64,000 bases of DNA from JAJXWB01 sp964634325 (GCA_964634325.1 CAZWJF010000004.1:62001-126000), one strand, 5' to 3'. Shown: positions 1-9,009, numbered from the stretch's first letter. A program made the numbers and translations. Notes: generated by a model not told the origin, from the sequence alone.

Positions 1-631
1 AGGGCTCGGGATTCGCCGGCTCGTCCTGCGGCTCGGGCCAGAACGCCTCGGCCGCCGGTCGCTCATCCCCGAAAAGCTCCTGAGACAGCCGGCTGGCCCA
101 AACAGCGATCCCGATTTCGCGGCTCGCGAAGAAGGCGTCGGTTCTTTCGTAGAGGCTTTGTGCGAGGACAGCGCACACCTCGCCCGGCGAGGCGCCGTTT
201 TCGAGCCGGAACTCGGCTTGCACAGGCAGGTTGAACCGCTCCGCGAGCCGCAGTCCCAGACGCCAGCCCTCGTTTCCGAGCGGCGCCTCGACGGACAGCG
301 GTTCGTTGACCCCGAGCAGATAGGCGCGAATGAGCTCGAACTGTTCGGCGGGGTCGAGCTGAAGCGCCACGTCGCGCGCTTCGTCATGCGCCGAGACTTC
401 GAAACGAACCGGGGCGTGCGGCGCCCGGCCCGGATCGGGGGATGCGCAAGCGGGGTCGAGCGACACGGATAGCGAGACGGCGCGGCCGCCGGACGACACC
501 ACGATCCGGCGCGCGGGCGGCGCGCCGACCGACGCATCCCGCAACAGCGGCGGCAAAGTGAAATCCGTCGCTGCGGTCTCGTAGATCGCGCGGCACGCGG
601 CGCGAAGGGCGTGGGGGGGCAGAATAGTCAT
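1..631 (-). CDS. Hypothetical protein, C-terminus cut by the window edge
   Basis: An open frame runs from an ATG at 631 leftward off the window, giving at least 210 codons without a stop. The start is supported by AAGGAG about 11 bases upstream. The visible protein is soluble-looking, rich in Ala/Arg/Glu, with no signal peptide or membrane segment and no motif I recognise. It begins MTILPPHALRAACRAIYETA and is acidic near the cut end (several Glu/Pro). It is divergent from the HerA-like gene, so the two may share an intergenic promoter region. Function unknown; the remainder of the gene lies outside the window. Confidence 0.75.
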   Translation of the reverse strand, partial: MTILPPHALRAACRAIYETAATDFTLPPLLRDASVGAPPARRIVVSSGGRAVSLSVSLDPACASPDPGRAPHAPVRFEVSAHDEARDVALQLDPAEQFELIRAYLLGVNEPLSVEAPLGNEGWRLGLRLAERFNLPVQAEFRLENGASPGEVCAVLAQSLYERTDAFFASREIGIAVWASRLSQELFGDERPAAEAFWPEPQDEPANPEP

Positions 632-939
632 GATGAAACCGACTCCTTCGACCCGACCGCCTCTCGCCGGCCGTAAACTAGATCGCCTTGCCCCTGCCGC
701 TTTCAAACTAGCGACGCAAACGGCGCGATGAAGCGTTTGCTGCGCTGCGGGGCTGTGGATATCGGGGGAAAGTCGGCTTTTTGATCGCCGGGGATGGCGA
801 TTTTTCCGAATTGCGCCCGCCAGAGACACGACTCGCTAACCCTGAGGAGAGGTCGGCGGTCCGTAGGCGACATCAACCCCGCTTAAATTACCTGGGATTA
901 ATGGTGCGGCGTGAAGATCGGGCGCTCTCAGGTGCGAAC
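632..939. other. Divergent intergenic region
   Basis: About 308 bases separate two divergently transcribed genes. An open frame continues upstream of the HerA start to a TTG at 781, but its composition does not look coding. I see no clear promoter pair, repeat or RNA structure here. Confidence 0.5.
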
Positions 940-2742
940 ATGCTCTCACACGCCCCCACCGCCGCCAGTTTCTCGGACGCCTCCGACAGGCGCGACCCCT
1001 CTCAGGCCAAAGAACGCAAGTCGGGCGTCGTCGTCGCCGTCGACGGCGCTCGGGCCACGGTCGCCGCGCGCATGACCGATCTCATCAACGACGCGGAGCA
1101 ATTCTGGTCCGTCGGCGAGCTGGTGGCGATCTACGGCAAGAAATCGCGCGTCATCTGCCTCGTTCAGGACATGGCCGCCGCCGACAAGGTGTGGGACCCC
1201 AACTCGAACGGCTACGTCCATGCGAATGTCGAGCTGCTCGGCGAGGTGATGGACGACGGCGGCAAGACCAGTTTCCGGCGCGGCGTGGCCAATTATCCTT
1301 CGCTGGGCTCGGTTGTGAACCGGATCCGTCAGAGCGATCTGGCCGCGATCTACGACCTCGGCGACCGCTCGACCGCCGTCATCGGCAATCTGGTCCAGGC
1401 CGAAATCCCGGCCGCCATCGACATCGACGCGATGCTGCGGCGCCATTTCGCGATCGTCGGCACGACCGGCGTCGGCAAGTCGACGAGCGTCGCGATCCTC
1501 CTGCGCGCTGCGATCCGGCAACGGCCCAAGATGCGCGTCGTGATCCTCGATCCGCACAACGAATATTCGCATGCGTTCCGCTCCGAGGCCGCGACCGTCG
1601 AGGCGAGCCGGTTCGAACTGCCGTTCTGGCTCTTCCAGTTCGAAGAGCTGGTCGAGGTTCTGTATCGCGGCTCCAGCGCGCCATTGGACGAAGTCGATTT
1701 TCTGCGCGAAGCGATCGCCGAAGCGCGGGAGCTGTTCGCTGGCGGAACGGATCGGCAGCCGCTGGCCAAATGGCACAATCGCGGAGACGAGGGCGCCGCG
1801 GACAGCCCGCGTCCCTATCGGCTGGCCGACGTCGTCAGCCAGATCGACGCCGAAATCGGCAAGCTCGAGCCACGGCACAGCCGCGCGCTTCTCCGCAATC
1901 TGAAGAACCGCCTCGAATCGATCGGCGCCGATCCGAACTTCCGCTTCATGTTCGGCAAGGCGGCGGTCGACGGGCGGTCGGATTTCGTCGCGCGGAGCCT
2001 GTTCCGCCTGTACGACGAGACGAAGCCGGTGACGATCCTGCGTATGGCGGGCATTCCGGCCGACGTCGTCAATGCGTCGGTTTCCGTGCTGTCGCGTCTG
2101 GCTTTCGATATGTGCGCTGCGCAGCGCGGGCGGCAGGAACTGCTCGTCGTCTGCGAAGAGGCGCATCGCTACGTGCCGGTCGATACGTCGCTGGGCTTCG
2201 CCCCGACGCGGCGCGCCATCGCCCGGATCGCCAAGGAGGGCCGCAAGTACGGATGCTATCTCGGCATCGTGACCCAGCGTCCGGCGGAACTCGATCCCAC
2301 CATCCTGTCGCAATGCTCGACGATCTTCGCCATGCGACTGGCCAACTCCTCGGACCAGGCGATCATGCGCTCGGCCATTCCCGACAACGCCGCCGGCGCG
2401 CTGGAGTTCATCTCGGCCTTGAACAACCGCGAGGCGATCGCTTTCGGCGAGGCCGTGGCGACGGCGATGCGGATGGTCTTTGCCCTGCAGGACGAAGATC
2501 ATCTGCCGCGTATGACGACGGATTGGGAAGACGCCATCGCGACGCATGAGGATGCGTTCGTCGAGCCCACGCCGCTCGCCGCCCGGCGGACGACTGCGCC
2601 CGAGGTCAGGCCCAGCGCGCCGCCGCGCTCTGCGGAGCCGATCATGGCGCCGACGCCGGCAGGTTGGGGCGGCGTGCGGCGGATGCCTGAGATCGGAACG
2701 GCGCCGCGCGACTGGCCGTCCAGCGACAAGCCGCGCCGATAG
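940..2742 (+). CDS. HerA-like ATP-binding protein (DUF87 family)
   Basis: A 600-residue P-loop ATPase of the HerA/FtsK-related DUF87 family, hexameric DNA translocases usually linked to DNA end processing. A HAS-barrel-like N-terminal region precedes the ATPase core. Walker A reads GTTGVGKSTS at about residues 174-183, and a Walker B-like stretch LLVVCEEAHR lies near residue 402. The C-terminal 60 residues are Pro/Ala/Arg-rich and probably disordered. I chose the ATG at 940 because the frame upstream (to 781) looks non-coding; an ATG at 901 is another option. Archaeal HerA sits beside nurA, and bacterial HerA can pair with a nuclease in phage defence. Here it stands alone, followed by an amino-acid exporter, so no partner can be named. 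Confidence 0.85.
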   Translation: MLSHAPTAASFSDASDRRDPSQAKERKSGVVVAVDGARATVAARMTDLINDAEQFWSVGELVAIYGKKSRVICLVQDMAAADKVWDPNSNGYVHANVELLGEVMDDGGKTSFRRGVANYPSLGSVVNRIRQSDLAAIYDLGDRSTAVIGNLVQAEIPAAIDIDAMLRRHFAIVGTTGVGKSTSVAILLRAAIRQRPKMRVVILDPHNEYSHAFRSEAATVEASRFELPFWLFQFEELVEVLYRGSSAPLDEVDFLREAIAEARELFAGGTDRQPLAKWHNRGDEGAADSPRPYRLADVVSQIDAEIGKLEPRHSRALLRNLKNRLESIGADPNFRFMFGKAAVDGRSDFVARSLFRLYDETKPVTILRMAGIPADVVNASVSVLSRLAFDMCAAQRGRQELLVVCEEAHRYVPVDTSLGFAPTRRAIARIAKEGRKYGCYLGIVTQRPAELDPTILSQCSTIFAMRLANSSDQAIMRSAIPDNAAGALEFISALNNREAIAFGEAVATAMRMVFALQDEDHLPRMTTDWEDAIATHEDAFVEPTPLAARRTTAPEVRPSAPPRSAEPIMAPTPAGWGGVRRMPEIGTAPRDWPSSDKPRR

Positions 2743-2829
2743 GACGACCAGCGGTCGGGTTATGGCGGCGATGCGCCCGCGCGGCTCGCGCGGCTCGCGC
2801 GGCGCGGAAATTTCTCTAGTCTTGCGTGA

Positions 2830-3600
2830 ATGGAAGCCTCCGACTCGCACGCGCCGGACCTCGCGCCGCTGAGCGCGGCGGAGCGGCGCAGGCTGTTTCT
2901 GGATGGCGCAAGGCAGGCCCTGAGCGGCCCGGCCTTTTTCGTGGCGGTGGCGCTGGTCGGTGTAGGCGGGCTTGCGAAGGCCGCCGGTTTCCCGCCGGCG
3001 GCGGCGTTTCTCTCGACCCTTCTGATCTGGGCCGGCCCGGCTCAGGTGCTGTTTTTCGGCGCCATCGGCGCCAAGACCGCGCTGCCGGCTGTCGCCGTGA
3101 CGATCACCCTGTCGTCGATCCGGCTGCTGCCGATGTGTCTGTCGATCCTGCCGATGTTGCGTTCGCAAGGCGTTCGCCGGCGCACGATCTTCCTGGCGGC
3201 GCATTTCGTCGCGGTGACCGTCTGGGTCGAATCGCTGCGACGCCTGCCGGACGTGCGGCGCGAGCGGCGCGTGCCGTTCTTCTTCGGGTTCGCGATCACC
3301 TGCATCGCCGTCTCGGCCCTGTTCACACAGGCGGGGTACTTTCTTACCGCCGCGCTGCCGACGCCGCTGGCGGTCGGCGTGCTGTTCCTGACGCCAGTTT
3401 ATTTCCTGTCCACGCTGGTGCGCGGGGCGCGGGCGCCTGTGGACTGGCTGGCGATGGCGTTCGGATTGGCGCTGGCGCCGCTGACGCAGGCCTATGTCGG
3501 AGGCGGGCTGGACCTGCTCGTCCTGGGGCTGGTCGGCGGAACCGGCGCCTATGCCGTCGGACGCTTCGTCACGGCGCGCAAAGCGGAGGGCGGGCTGTGA
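2830..3600 (+). CDS. AzlC family permease (branched-chain amino acid exporter, large subunit)
   Basis: A 256-residue integral membrane protein of the AzlC family. With AzlD it forms exporters of branched-chain amino acids or related compounds in the inner membrane. Several hydrophobic segments begin near residue 36, and the family-typical stretch LIWAGPAQVLFFGAIG lies near residues 65-80. Length fits the family (about 230-260). Its stop codon overlaps the next gene's start by four bases (GTGA), showing translational coupling to the small AzlD partner. The substrate cannot be read from the sequence. Confidence 0.85.
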   Translation: MEASDSHAPDLAPLSAAERRRLFLDGARQALSGPAFFVAVALVGVGGLAKAAGFPPAAAFLSTLLIWAGPAQVLFFGAIGAKTALPAVAVTITLSSIRLLPMCLSILPMLRSQGVRRRTIFLAAHFVAVTVWVESLRRLPDVRRERRVPFFFGFAITCIAVSALFTQAGYFLTAALPTPLAVGVLFLTPVYFLSTLVRGARAPVDWLAMAFGLALAPLTQAYVGGGLDLLVLGLVGGTGAYAVGRFVTARKAEGGL

Positions 3601-3950
3601 GCCTCTCGGTCCAGGATGGCGGTCTCGCCCCTTACATCATTCTGATCGTCTTCGGCTTTCTGCCGAGCGAGATATGGCGCTGGCTGTCGGTGGTGCTCGC
3701 GCGCGGCGTCAACGAGGGGTCGGAACTGTTCATTTTCGTGCGCACCGTCGCTTCGGTGCTGCTCGTGGGGGTCGTCGGACGCCTCATCCTGTCGCCAGTC
3801 GGCGCGCTCGCGCAGGTTCCGCTCGCCGCCCGCCTCGGCGCGCTGGCGGTCGGAGGCTGCGCGTTCCTGCTGTTCAGACGGTCGGTTCTGGCGGCCGTGC
3901 TCGCCGGCGAGGCGACGATCATCGCCGCCGGCTGGTATTTCGTTCCCTGA
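3597..3950 (+). CDS. AzlD-like small exporter subunit
   Basis: A 117-residue, highly hydrophobic protein with about four membrane segments. It starts at a GTG that overlaps the azlC-like stop by four bases. AzlD proteins are about 100-120 residues and always work with AzlC as the second exporter subunit. Here size, position and hydropathy carry the call more than any motif. The frame is open further upstream through azlC, so a start finder may wrongly extend it. Confidence 0.75.
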   Translation: MSLSVQDGGLAPYIILIVFGFLPSEIWRWLSVVLARGVNEGSELFIFVRTVASVLLVGVVGRLILSPVGALAQVPLAARLGALAVGGCAFLLFRRSVLAAVLAGEATIIAAGWYFVP

Positions 3951-3955
3951 GCGGC

Positions 3956-4375
3956 TCAGCCGAAGGCGACGCGTATCTTCTCGGCGTGAGCGGCGATCGC
4001 GGCCTTGTCGCCCATCACGCCCGGCGGCCGCAGGTGAACGCCCGTCCAGCGCGGCAGAACGTGAAAATGGATGTGGAAGACGATCTGTCCGCCGGCGGAT
4101 TCGTTGAACTGCTGGATGGATGCGCCTTCCGCGCCCATGCCCTTGACCGCGGCCCTGGCGACGAGCTGCACACGCTGGATCAGGCCGGAGAGGGCCTCGG
4201 GCGCGATATCGAACATATTGCGGGCGGGGGTCTTCGGAATGACCAGCGTATGGCCGTCGGCGCGCGGCATGATGTCCATGAAGGCGAGAGCGACGTCATC
4301 CTCGAAGACCTTCGTCGCCGGCATCTCGCCGCGCAGGATCTTCGCGAAAATGTTGTTGGGATCGTAGGCTGTCAT
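3956..4375 (-). CDS. HIT family nucleotide-binding hydrolase
   Basis: A 139-residue histidine-triad protein that would hydrolyse the alpha-phosphate bond of nucleotide-phosphoramidate or dinucleotide substrates in the cytoplasm. The signature HIHFHV lies near residue 98, where the second or third His is the nucleophile in the family. The conserved N-terminal NIFAKILRGEMPATKVFEDD strand-helix is intact. The start at 4375 is chosen because GAGG-type Shine-Dalgarno bases (AAGAGG) lie just upstream and the family begins here; the frame runs 17 codons further without support. It converges with the azlCD pair, with 5 bases between the genes. Confidence 0.9.
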   Translation of the reverse strand: MTAYDPNNIFAKILRGEMPATKVFEDDVALAFMDIMPRADGHTLVIPKTPARNMFDIAPEALSGLIQRVQLVARAAVKGMGAEGASIQQFNESAGGQIVFHIHFHVLPRWTGVHLRPPGVMGDKAAIAAHAEKIRVAFG

Positions 4376-4502
4376 CGGAACCTCTTTCGATTTCAAGGAT
4401 TGCCTGCCTGACCGGCGTACGGTCAAGGGCGGCGTTCAGACGAAATTCATCTGAACCGGTCGACATTGCGCCCATGGGGGCGAACGAGAGAGGCTTTCAC
4501 CT

Positions 4503-4754
4503 ATGATCAAGAAGACTGTTGTTGCGGCGATCGTCCTTGCGGGGGCTGCGTTCGGAGCCGTATCCCAGGCCTCGGCCATGCCGCTCGCGCCGGCGGCGGC
4601 TGGATCCCAGATCGAGCACGTGCGCTTCGGTTGCGGTCCGGGCTGGCATCCCAATCCCTGGGGTCGGTGCGTCCCGAACCGGCCGGTGGTGCGCCGCATG
4701 ATCCGGCGCGAACATCGCGAAATGCGTCGCGAATGGCGCCGCGACCGCTTCTGA
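4503..4754 (+). CDS. Small secreted protein with GCGPGWHPNPWGRC motif
   Basis: An 83-residue protein with a clear signal peptide (MIKK, hydrophobic core, cleavage likely after SQASA near residue 25). The mature part carries a compact GCGPGWHPNPWGRCVPN segment with two Cys that could form a disulfide, then an Arg/Glu-rich tail with repeated RREHREMRREWRR-like units. Similar short Cys/Trp/Pro motifs occur in many small periplasmic proteins of Rhizobiales, but their function is unknown. GAGAGG lies upstream of the ATG. The basic tail may bind an anionic polymer; that is a guess. Confidence 0.7.
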   Translation: MIKKTVVAAIVLAGAAFGAVSQASAMPLAPAAAGSQIEHVRFGCGPGWHPNPWGRCVPNRPVVRRMIRREHREMRREWRRDRF

Positions 4755-4784
4755 ACGAGACGGGCGGCCGGGCGACCGGCCGCC

Positions 4785-6065
4785 TCACCCCTTCTTGAAA
4801 GGCGCGAAATCCTCGTAGGCCTCGATCGTCGCCGCCACATGGCGACGCTCCCGCTGGAGGTAATCGGCGATGGCCCTCTCGAGCCGGATGTCCGCGAATT
4901 CGTGGGCCGAATATGTCGGGACGGGCCGATAACCCCGCGCCAGTTTGTGCTCGCCTTGCGCGCCCGCCTCGACGCGCTTGAGCTTCCGGGAAATCGCAAA
5001 ATCGATCGCCTGGTAGTAGCAGGCCTCGAAATGCAGGCAGGGGTGTTCCTCGATCGCCCCCCAATTGCGCCCGTAGAGCGCGTCGTCGCCGATCAGATTG
5101 AGCGCGCCGCCGATATAGCGACCCGCGCGTTTGGCCATCACCAGCAAGACGCGGTCCGCAAGCCGTTCGCCGAGCAGGGAAAAGAAGGTCCGCGTCAGGT
5201 AGGGGCGGCCCCATTTGCGCGAGCCTGTGTCCATGTAGAAGGCGAAAAAGGCGTCCCAATGGGCTTCGGCGAGGTCTGAACCCGTCACCCATTCGATCTC
5301 GACGCCGGCCGAGAGCGCGGTCGCCCGCTCCTTGCGGATCGCCTTGCGCTTGCGCGACGCCAGCTCGCTCGCGAAGTCGTCGAACGAAGCGTAGCCGCGA
5401 TTGAAGAAATGGAATTGCTGCCCGGTGCGCTGGAGCATTCCGTCCTGCCCGAGCGACTCCCATTCCGCACGGGTCGGAAAGTTCACGTGGATCGAGGAGG
5501 CGTCGGTCTTTCGAACGACGGCGCGCAGGCCCTGAAGAAGCGCGGCGCGCTCGACCGCGCCTGCTTCGGCCGACAGCAGCAGCCGCCGGCCTGTCACCGG
5601 GGTGAAGGGAACCGCGACGACGAGCTTGGGGTAATAGGCGCCGCCGGCGCGTTCGTAGGCGTCGGCCCAAGCATGGTCGAACACATATTCGCCCTGCGAA
5701 TGCGTCTTGAGCCAGGCCGGCGCAGCGGCCCGAAGACGCCCGGCGCCGTCTTCCACCAGAATGTGGGCGCCCGACCAGCCCGTGCGCGGCGTGGCAGAGC
5801 CGGATTCTTCCAGCGCCGACAAAAATGCGTGCGTGAGGAAGGGGTTGAAGGGTTCCTGTTGAAGTTTTGAATCAATCGGGCCCATCGGCTCGTCGGCGGC
5901 GCCCGGAGATGGAAAGCCCGCATCCGCCGGTTCGGAAACTGATTCCGAATCTCGCGTCAACGCATTGTCGTCATTATTGATTTTCGGGTTGGCGCACGCG
6001 TCCCACGCGGCGGGGTCGACTTCGGCGAGGCTCGGGACGACGCGGATGGACAGATCGGCGGTCAA
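4785..6065 (-). CDS. FemAB-like GNAT acyltransferase (COG3146/DUF482)
   Basis: A 426-residue cytoplasmic protein of the DUF482/COG3146 group, which has a GNAT-like fold related to FemAB peptidyl transferases; substrates are unknown. Family-typical stretches are PFLTHAFLSALEESGSA, the FDHAWADAYERAGGAYYPKL region and the C-terminal ARGYRPVPTYSAHEFADIRL. The only in-frame start is a TTG at 6065 with a weak ribosome site. Odd: residues about 27-70 form a low-complexity segment rich in Asn/Asp/Ser/Pro between WDACAN and PFNPFL, where I would expect continuous homology, so an in-frame insertion is likely. It follows the GDPD gene on the same strand. Confidence 0.8.
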   Translation of the reverse strand: MTADLSIRVVPSLAEVDPAAWDACANPKINNDDNALTRDSESVSEPADAGFPSPGAADEPMGPIDSKLQQEPFNPFLTHAFLSALEESGSATPRTGWSGAHILVEDGAGRLRAAAPAWLKTHSQGEYVFDHAWADAYERAGGAYYPKLVVAVPFTPVTGRRLLLSAEAGAVERAALLQGLRAVVRKTDASSIHVNFPTRAEWESLGQDGMLQRTGQQFHFFNRGYASFDDFASELASRKRKAIRKERATALSAGVEIEWVTGSDLAEAHWDAFFAFYMDTGSRKWGRPYLTRTFFSLLGERLADRVLLVMAKRAGRYIGGALNLIGDDALYGRNWGAIEEHPCLHFEACYYQAIDFAISRKLKRVEAGAQGEHKLARGYRPVPTYSAHEFADIRLERAIADYLQRERRHVAATIEAYEDFAPFKKG

Positions 6066-6141
6066 AGGCCCGCTTTCGGCTGGACGTGACGTTCTCCCGT
6101 CGAAAATAGGCCGTTGTCGCTGCGGCGCAACCGTAGCGGCC

Positions 6142-6903
6142 TCAGGGGATGAAACCTTCGAACACCATCTGGTCGGCCCAGCGCGCGGCGCGGGCGCGTT
6201 GCTCGGGCGTGCGCACGGTCCAGCTCATGATCGGCAGCCCGAGCCCCGCGCGGCAGAGATTGGGCGTCGAATGCGGCAGATCGTCCACGCGCCAGGACAG
6301 GAAGTCGGGCCGGGTGCGGGAAAAGTGCAGGAAATGGGTCAGGTCGAGGCGCTGGTCCGGCGTCAGCTTGGCCCATTCGCCCTGGACATATTGCGCCTCG
6401 GCGACAATCCCGAGCGGGACGTTCATCAGTCCGAGCGCGTCGCGTTCGGCACGCAGGAAAGAGATGATGTCGGGATCGAAGCTCTTGATCGCGATAGGAG
6501 ATTCGCGGCTTGCGACGATTTCCGCGACCCGGCGGGCGAGCCGCAGGTCGCCTTCGAACACGCTCTTGATCTCGACGACCAGCGGAACGCGACCCCCGAT
6601 CAGGTCGAGGAAGGCGGGCAGGGTGGGAATGCGGTCGTCCGAACCGGTCAACGCGATCGCACCGAGCGCCGCGGCGGAGCGCGCGGCCACGGGGCCGATC
6701 TCGCCGGTCAGGCGGTTCAGCATGAAATCGTGAAAGACCATGGCCTCGCCGTCGGCGCTCAACTGAACGTCGCATTCGATGGCGAAACCGCGCTCGACGG
6801 CGGCGAGCGCCGCGCCCGGCGAATTCTCGATTCTGCCAGCGGCCCGGTCGTGCAGCCCGCGATGGGCGATAGGCTGCGCGGTCAGCCAGCCCGGCGCCGT
6901 CAC
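6142..6903 (-). CDS. Glycerophosphodiester phosphodiesterase family protein
   Basis: A 253-residue enzyme that would cleave glycerophosphodiesters to glycerol-3-phosphate and an alcohol. The family signature begins with IAHRGLHD near residue 14, then ENSPGA and the acidic ECDVQLSADGEAMVFHD, giving the His/Glu/Asp metal and catalytic set. The VEIKS strand and the KSFDPDII motif follow. No signal peptide, so a cytoplasmic type. It starts at a GTG at 6903 that overlaps the ridA-like stop by four bases (GTGA), so the two genes are translationally coupled. Confidence 0.85.
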   Translation of the reverse strand: MTAPGWLTAQPIAHRGLHDRAAGRIENSPGAALAAVERGFAIECDVQLSADGEAMVFHDFMLNRLTGEIGPVAARSAAALGAIALTGSDDRIPTLPAFLDLIGGRVPLVVEIKSVFEGDLRLARRVAEIVASRESPIAIKSFDPDIISFLRAERDALGLMNVPLGIVAEAQYVQGEWAKLTPDQRLDLTHFLHFSRTRPDFLSWRVDDLPHSTPNLCRAGLGLPIMSWTVRTPEQRARAARWADQMVFEGFIP

Positions 6904-7388
6904 AAGGCGCACTCGAACATGGCTTCGACCTCGACCGCTGCGTCCAGCGGAAGCTGTGCGACGCCGATGGTCGACCGGGCATGGCGTCCGCGGTCGCCGA
7001 AGACCTCGACGATCAGGTCCGAGGCGCCGTTCATGACCTGCGCCAATTCGTTGAAATCGGGAGTGGAATTGATGAAGCCGCCGAGCCGCAGGCACCGCCC
7101 GACTGGGTCGAGGCTGCCGAGCGTCGCGCGCAATTGCGCGAGAATGTTGAGCGCGCACGCGCGGGCGGCTTCCCGGCCCTCGGCTGCGGAGACGCCTGCG
7201 CCGAGCTTGCCCTTGTAGCGGGACTCGATCTGGCCATCGCGGCCGAAGGGCAGCTGGCCGGATACGACCAGCAGGCCGCCCATCTTCGCCACCGGCACGT
7301 AATTGGCGACCGGCGCCGCCGCCGGCGGCAGGATCAGCGCGAGATCGGACAGCCTCTGTTCGGCCGAGCGGAACATGCGTTCGTTCAT
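6900..7388 (-). CDS. RidA/YjgF family protein
   Basis: A 162-residue member of the RidA (YjgF/YER057c/UK114) family, trimeric proteins that hydrolyse reactive enamines and imines made by PLP enzymes. The conserved core reads GGLLVVSGQLPF at the N-terminal half and GVAQLPLDAAVEVEAMFECA at the end, close to the family's usual C-terminal strand. The canonical Arg of archetypal RidA is not obvious, which fits the YjgH-like subgroup where the substrate is unknown. It is first in a two-gene unit with the GDPD gene. Confidence 0.8.
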   Translation of the reverse strand: MNERMFRSAEQRLSDLALILPPAAAPVANYVPVAKMGGLLVVSGQLPFGRDGQIESRYKGKLGAGVSAAEGREAARACALNILAQLRATLGSLDPVGRCLRLGGFINSTPDFNELAQVMNGASDLIVEVFGDRGRHARSTIGVAQLPLDAAVEVEAMFECAL

Positions 7389-7508
7389 TCTGCGATCTTT
7401 CCGTTTGACGCTCGGGCGCGTGGGCGTGCGAACCGCTCGACCGACTCTCAGTAAACTCGTATTTTCGCCATGAGCCTATTGCAACGGTGTGTCGCAGGAG
7501 GACGGCGG

Positions 7509-8354
7509 ATGAGTTTTTCGGCGCGCAAGACCGGTTATGCGATGAGCCTCGGAGCGGGGGCGCTCTGGCTTGCGCTGGCGCAAGTCGCGGCGGCCGCGCC
7601 CGTTTCTCCGGTCCTCGCCTCGCATCGCGCGGTCTACGATCTCAAATTGCTGTCGTCGCGGACCGACAAGGCGCCGAGCACGGCGCGCGGGCGCATCGCC
7701 TTCGATTTCTCCGGCAACGCCTGCGACGGCTACACGCAAAGCTTCAGGCAGATGACCGAATTGCAGCCGGTCGAAGGGCCGACGCGCATCTCCGAAATGC
7801 GGTCGGCGACCTTCGAGGACGGCGCCGCGCGGAATTTCAGGTTCAAGGTCGAATCCAAGGTCGACAACAGCGGCGTCGAGGACATCGACGGCCGCGCGTC
7901 CAAGTCGGACGATGGCGCTCTGTCCGTCCGCCTGACCCGACCCACGCCGAGCCGGCTCGATCTCGACAAGGACATTCTCTTCCCGACCGAACATGTCGTC
8001 CGGATCATCGAGGCGGCGCGCGAAGGCAAAAAGCTTATTTCCGCCAAGACGTTCGATGGAACCGATTCCGGCAAGAAAGTCTACGAGACGCTGACCGTGA
8101 TCGGCCGGGAGGCGACCGACGCTGTCCCCGAGAAGGCCGCGCAGACGCCTGAGCTGAAAGGCGTGCGGCGCTGGCCGGTGACGATTTCCTATTTCGACGA
8201 GGACAAGAAGGACAACACGCCGAACTACGTGCTGTCGTTCGACCTCTACGAAAACGGCGTCTCGCGCGCGCTGAAGCTGGATTACGGCGACTTCGTCCTG
8301 GCGGGCGAAATGACGCAATTGCAGTTCCTGCCGAGCAAGGGCTGCAAGAAGTAG
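7509..8354 (+). CDS. eipB: EipB-like cell envelope integrity protein (DUF1849)
   Basis: A 281-residue periplasmic protein matching the DUF1849 family, whose Brucella member EipB is a beta-spiral protein needed for envelope integrity and virulence. A signal peptide spans about the first 30 residues (Ala-rich core ending AAAAP). The conserved start of the fold, LASHRAVYDLKLLSS, follows, and paired Cys occur in NACDGYTQSF and in KGCKK at the C-terminus; a disulfide between such Cys is known for EipB. The ATG at 7509 has a strong AGGAGG six bases upstream; the frame opens 13 codons earlier without a ribosome site. Confidence 0.9.
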   Translation: MSFSARKTGYAMSLGAGALWLALAQVAAAAPVSPVLASHRAVYDLKLLSSRTDKAPSTARGRIAFDFSGNACDGYTQSFRQMTELQPVEGPTRISEMRSATFEDGAARNFRFKVESKVDNSGVEDIDGRASKSDDGALSVRLTRPTPSRLDLDKDILFPTEHVVRIIEAAREGKKLISAKTFDGTDSGKKVYETLTVIGREATDAVPEKAAQTPELKGVRRWPVTISYFDEDKKDNTPNYVLSFDLYENGVSRALKLDYGDFVLAGEMTQLQFLPSKGCKK

Positions 8355-8484
8355 GGACGCCACCCGCTCGGCGCCGGCTTGCTTAGCAAGGCTGCAGCAC
8401 GCCGCCGAACGACTCGATTTTCAATCCGCACCGCGTCGCCGCGCCACGAGAACGCGTTTCTGCCTGTGGCGGCGTTGCGAACGC

Positions 8485-8856
8485 TCAGTAGACCAACACC
8501 TGGGTCGCGCCGAGGCACTCCGACACGAATGCTGCGGCCCCGACGATTGTCGCGCCCTCAACCAGCTGTGATTTGTCGATCGCCCGAGAACCCGCGCATG
8601 GGCCGCAGACGTACATGCGGCCGCCAGCTTCCTGATAGCTTGCGAGCAAATCCTTCAAGGGCGGAAATCCCGCGGCGACGACATGGTCCGCCATCCCCTG
8701 CATGACGAGAAACGCGCCTTTGCCCTGGAATCCCATGAGCACCTCGACGTCCATCGCCAGCGCGGCGTTCGCCATGACGAACGGTATGGTCGACATCTCC
8801 TGATCGTCGGGGCCGTGCGTGACCATGAACACGAGTTTCTGCTTCGCTTCGGACAT
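8485..8856 (-). CDS. DsrE/DsrF-like family protein
   Basis: A 123-residue soluble protein of the DsrE superfamily (sulfurtransferase-like fold). The N-terminal VFMVTHGPDDQEMSTIPFVMANAALAMDVEV strand-helix-strand is typical, followed by the Cys pair in YVCGPCAGSRAID at about residues 82-90, the position where DsrE-like proteins carry an active Cys. Start at 8856 is supported by GGAGG. No dsr or tus partners lie nearby, so a role in sulfur relay is not shown. It stands alone between convergent and same-strand neighbours. Confidence 0.8.
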   Translation of the reverse strand: MSEAKQKLVFMVTHGPDDQEMSTIPFVMANAALAMDVEVLMGFQGKGAFLVMQGMADHVVAAGFPPLKDLLASYQEAGGRMYVCGPCAGSRAIDKSQLVEGATIVGAAAFVSECLGATQVLVY

Positions 8857-9009
8857 AGCAGCCTCCGTTCTCTGCTCGCCGTCGCACTCGGACGCTTTTG
8901 TGGCATGATGCGCGGATGCCGCGCGGCGCGCCATGACCGGCGTCAACGGGCCGCGTCGATCGCCAAAAGCGTCCGGATACCATGCACTTGCGCCTCGCAG
9001 GGCCGGCCG

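Noticed and set aside
946..3204. Long minus-strand open frame of 752 codons opposite the HerA-like and AzlC genes
   Set aside because: High GC leaves antisense frames open. The plus strand has clear Walker motifs and membrane helices, while the antisense product is Arg/Asp-rich without any family signature.
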